NCBI GenBank assembly: GCA_031273725.1
Contig: JAISRG010000029.1
Location: forward strand, 1-7,947
Direction of reading: 5' to 3'
Source: Puniceicoccales bacterium
GTDB taxonomy: Bacteria > Verrucomicrobiota > Verrucomicrobiia > Opitutales > JAIRKQ01
DNA length: 7,947 nt
Below the pieces are notes generated by a model. The model had not been told where the DNA came from, did not search any database, and worked only from the letters and a program-made list of their open reading frames with translations. Made by a program: the position numbers and the translations under genes. Positions 6,646 to 7,947 of the stretch are shown piece after piece (the first letter of the stretch is position 1; the number at the start of each line of letters is the position of its first letter).

Positions 6646-6763
6646 AACTATGTTAACACAGTCACACAGCCAAGGAATTAAGGGCAGGGGAAAGGCAATC
6701 GTAAAAATCAGCAATGTGATGCCAAAGGTATGGAAGTTTATTTTTGAGCCAAGCCCAGTAGAT
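6646..6763 (-). pseudogene. IS630-family transposase, 3'-end fragment (copy C)
   Basis: On the minus strand, codons from about 6760 down to TGA at 6662-6664 read YWAWLKNKLPYLWHHIADFY, then DCLSPALNSLAV. This is the extreme C-terminus of the IS630 transposase, matching YWAWLKNKLSYLWHYVANFY of copy D. The catalytic Glu region and everything before it are absent. Similarity begins abruptly at CTACTGGGC (about 6763), exactly where the upstream region of copy D begins on the other strand, so copy D probably inserted into or recombined with it. After the stop comes AACATAGTT, as in copy B. Confidence 0.85.
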
Positions 6764-7722
6764 ACATAAGGTAAAAGAAAAGGTTGCCTCTGAGCAAAGA
6801 AAAGAGATGAAGGAACTAAAAAGGAAGAGAAATGGCACAAGTTTGTTCGTTGGATTTGAGGGAAAAGGTGATAGAATATAGAAAAGAGGGGAGGAGGAAA
6901 ATGGAAACAGCAAGGGTATTTAGATTGAACCGAAAAATCATATATCGCTGGGAAAAGAGGCAGAAAGAAGGGAGATTAGCAGTGACGAAACGTAAAGTCT
7001 ATAAGCCGCAGAAATTGGACCCGGAGGCATTGAGGGAGTACATCAAGAATAATCCGGATATGACTTTGAAAGAGATAGGAGCAGCATTTGGAGCAAGTGA
7101 TGCTTCTGTTCTTTACAGAATAAGGCAGCTTGGAATTACCTATAAAAAAGTCATATAATACAAGGAACAGGATGAAGAAAAGCGGAAAGCATTCACGAAA
7201 TTCATCAATCAAAAGCAAGTAAAAGATCTTGTTTTCGTAGATGAATCCGGCATAAATCACCAAGACATCAAGAAATATGCCTGGTCGGAAAAAGGAGTTA
7301 AGGTTATCGAAGAAAGATCTGGAGCTGCCTGCCATAGGCGGACGACGGTTATCGCAGTGATCTGTAGGAGAAAAATCCCCCGTTTTACTTCGATGATTAC
7401 ACGAATACTGACAACTTTTGCATTTGGTTGGAAAAAGTTTTATGCCAAGAATTGCGTCCCGGGCAAGTTGTCATTATGGATAACACCGCATTCCATAAAT
7501 CCCCTCGTATCCGCGAAACCATCGAAAATGTCAGCTGTCAACTGCTCTATCTGCCGCCCTATTCGCCGGACCTCAACCCTATTGAACACTACTGGGCTTG
7601 GCTTAAAAATAAGCTTTCCTATCTCTGGCATTATGTTGCCAATTTTTATGACAGACTTTCTCTCGCTCTCAATCTTAATTATGAGGCTATTTCCGTCTAG
7701 CATACTATATAGTGTAATGTTT
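6764..7722 (+). mobile_element. Nearly full-length IS630-family insertion sequence (copy D)
   Basis: The interval covers a plus-strand IS630 transposase with short flanks. The left limit is inferred from where copy C is cut (about 6763). The right limit is uncertain, near the ACTATATAGT palindrome about 15 bases past the stop. I could not identify clean terminal inverted repeats, so the boundaries are approximate to tens of bases. Confidence 0.6.
6832..7700 (+). pseudogene. IS630-family transposase, most complete copy (copy D), interrupted
   Basis: ATG at 6832 follows AAGGA by six bases. In order: VCSLDLREKVIEYRKEGRRK, RVFRLNRKIIYRWEK (first helix-turn-helix), LKEIGAAFGASDASV and YRIRQLG (second), DLVFVDESGI (first catalytic Asp), then after a shift YFDDYTNTDNFCIWLEKVLC, QVVIMDNTAFHKS (second Asp), YLPPYSPDLNPIEHYWAWLK (third acidic residue) and NLNYEAISV ending TAG at 7698-7700. 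All three catalytic residues survive, but an in-frame TAA (7156-7158) splits the N-terminal 108 codons from the core, and a -1 change near 7366-7375 separates the first and second Asp. Copy A has the same -1 relation. A TTA-to-TAA change explains the first lesion, since copy A has TTA in the matching frame. It is probably inactive unless it is recoded. Confidence 0.9.
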
Positions 7723-7754
7723 CTCCATCCGTTCGCAACCTCTTTATTTACCAG

Positions 7755-7840
<86 letters not shown>

Positions 7841-7849
7841 AGATGAGAG

Positions 7850-7869
7850 ATAAACCTTTGTTGGTTTAT
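7850..7869. repeat. 7-bp inverted repeat just upstream of the tRNA gene
   Basis: ATAAACC (7850-7856) and GGTTTAT (7863-7869) pair around a 6-base loop, ten bases before the tRNA start on the minus strand. No T tract follows the stem in either useful direction, so a terminator is not supported. Confidence 0.4.
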
Positions 7870-7947
7870 GAAAAAAATCAACATTTTTCTGGTAGACGGA
7901 TGAGGAAATAAGAGCTTGCCTCATTTGATTATGCACATTACCTATTG

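Noticed and set aside
40..7722. Composite transposon carrying cargo
   Set aside because: Both flanking IS630 copies are broken, one lacks its end, and the genes between are decayed core genes rather than cargo.

Overview
This is an AT-rich bacterial contig end in advanced decay. Nearly every protein-coding locus is broken (stop codons, frameshifts, truncations), and transposase copies, themselves broken, are scattered among them. That pattern fits a host-restricted or intracellular symbiont at an early-to-middle stage of genome reduction. I cannot name the phylum from sequence alone. Shine-Dalgarno-like sites and a tRNA with encoded CCA make it bacterial; the one complex mobile element resembles eukaryotic Tc1/mariner transposons.

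Layout. Bases 7-39 are the Illumina TruSeq read-1 adapter, an artefact. It runs straight into a 5'-truncated IS630-family transposase (40-611, +), which is fused at 611-614 to the first 47 codons of a 2-Cys peroxiredoxin (-). A deleted Tc1/mariner-like element (829-1747) with about 32-bp inverted ends and flanking TA dinucleotides sits between the peroxiredoxin start and a small, intact, very basic 33-aa protein of the COX24/mS38/bS22 type (1792-1893, +). After a possible hpf remnant comes the most interesting locus (2412-3737, +). It is a pseudogene which, read across its frames, gives a PTS EIIA type-2 domain, a pyruvate-kinase-C-like alpha/beta domain and a DisA_N/DacZ-type diadenylate cyclase domain. 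This looks like a c-di-AMP synthase fused to a nitrogen-PTS-like sensor.

On the minus strand lie a diverged IS630 remnant (3797-4265), then sucD (4326-5234) and sucC (5254-about 6350). These are the succinyl-CoA synthetase subunits in normal sucC-sucD order, both dead; sucD also has Lys in place of the phospho-His. Upstream of sucC are a 37-codon ORF and a weak promoter candidate. A minus-strand IS630 3' fragment (about 6646-6763) then abuts a nearly full-length plus-strand IS630 copy (about 6764-7720). The window ends with a tRNA-Leu(UAA) gene (7755-7840, -).

Functionally, the ancestor had a TCA-cycle succinyl-CoA synthetase operon, a peroxide-defence gene and a c-di-AMP/PTS signalling gene, probably beside hpf. 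All have been inactivated. Only the tRNA and the small COX24-like protein look intact.
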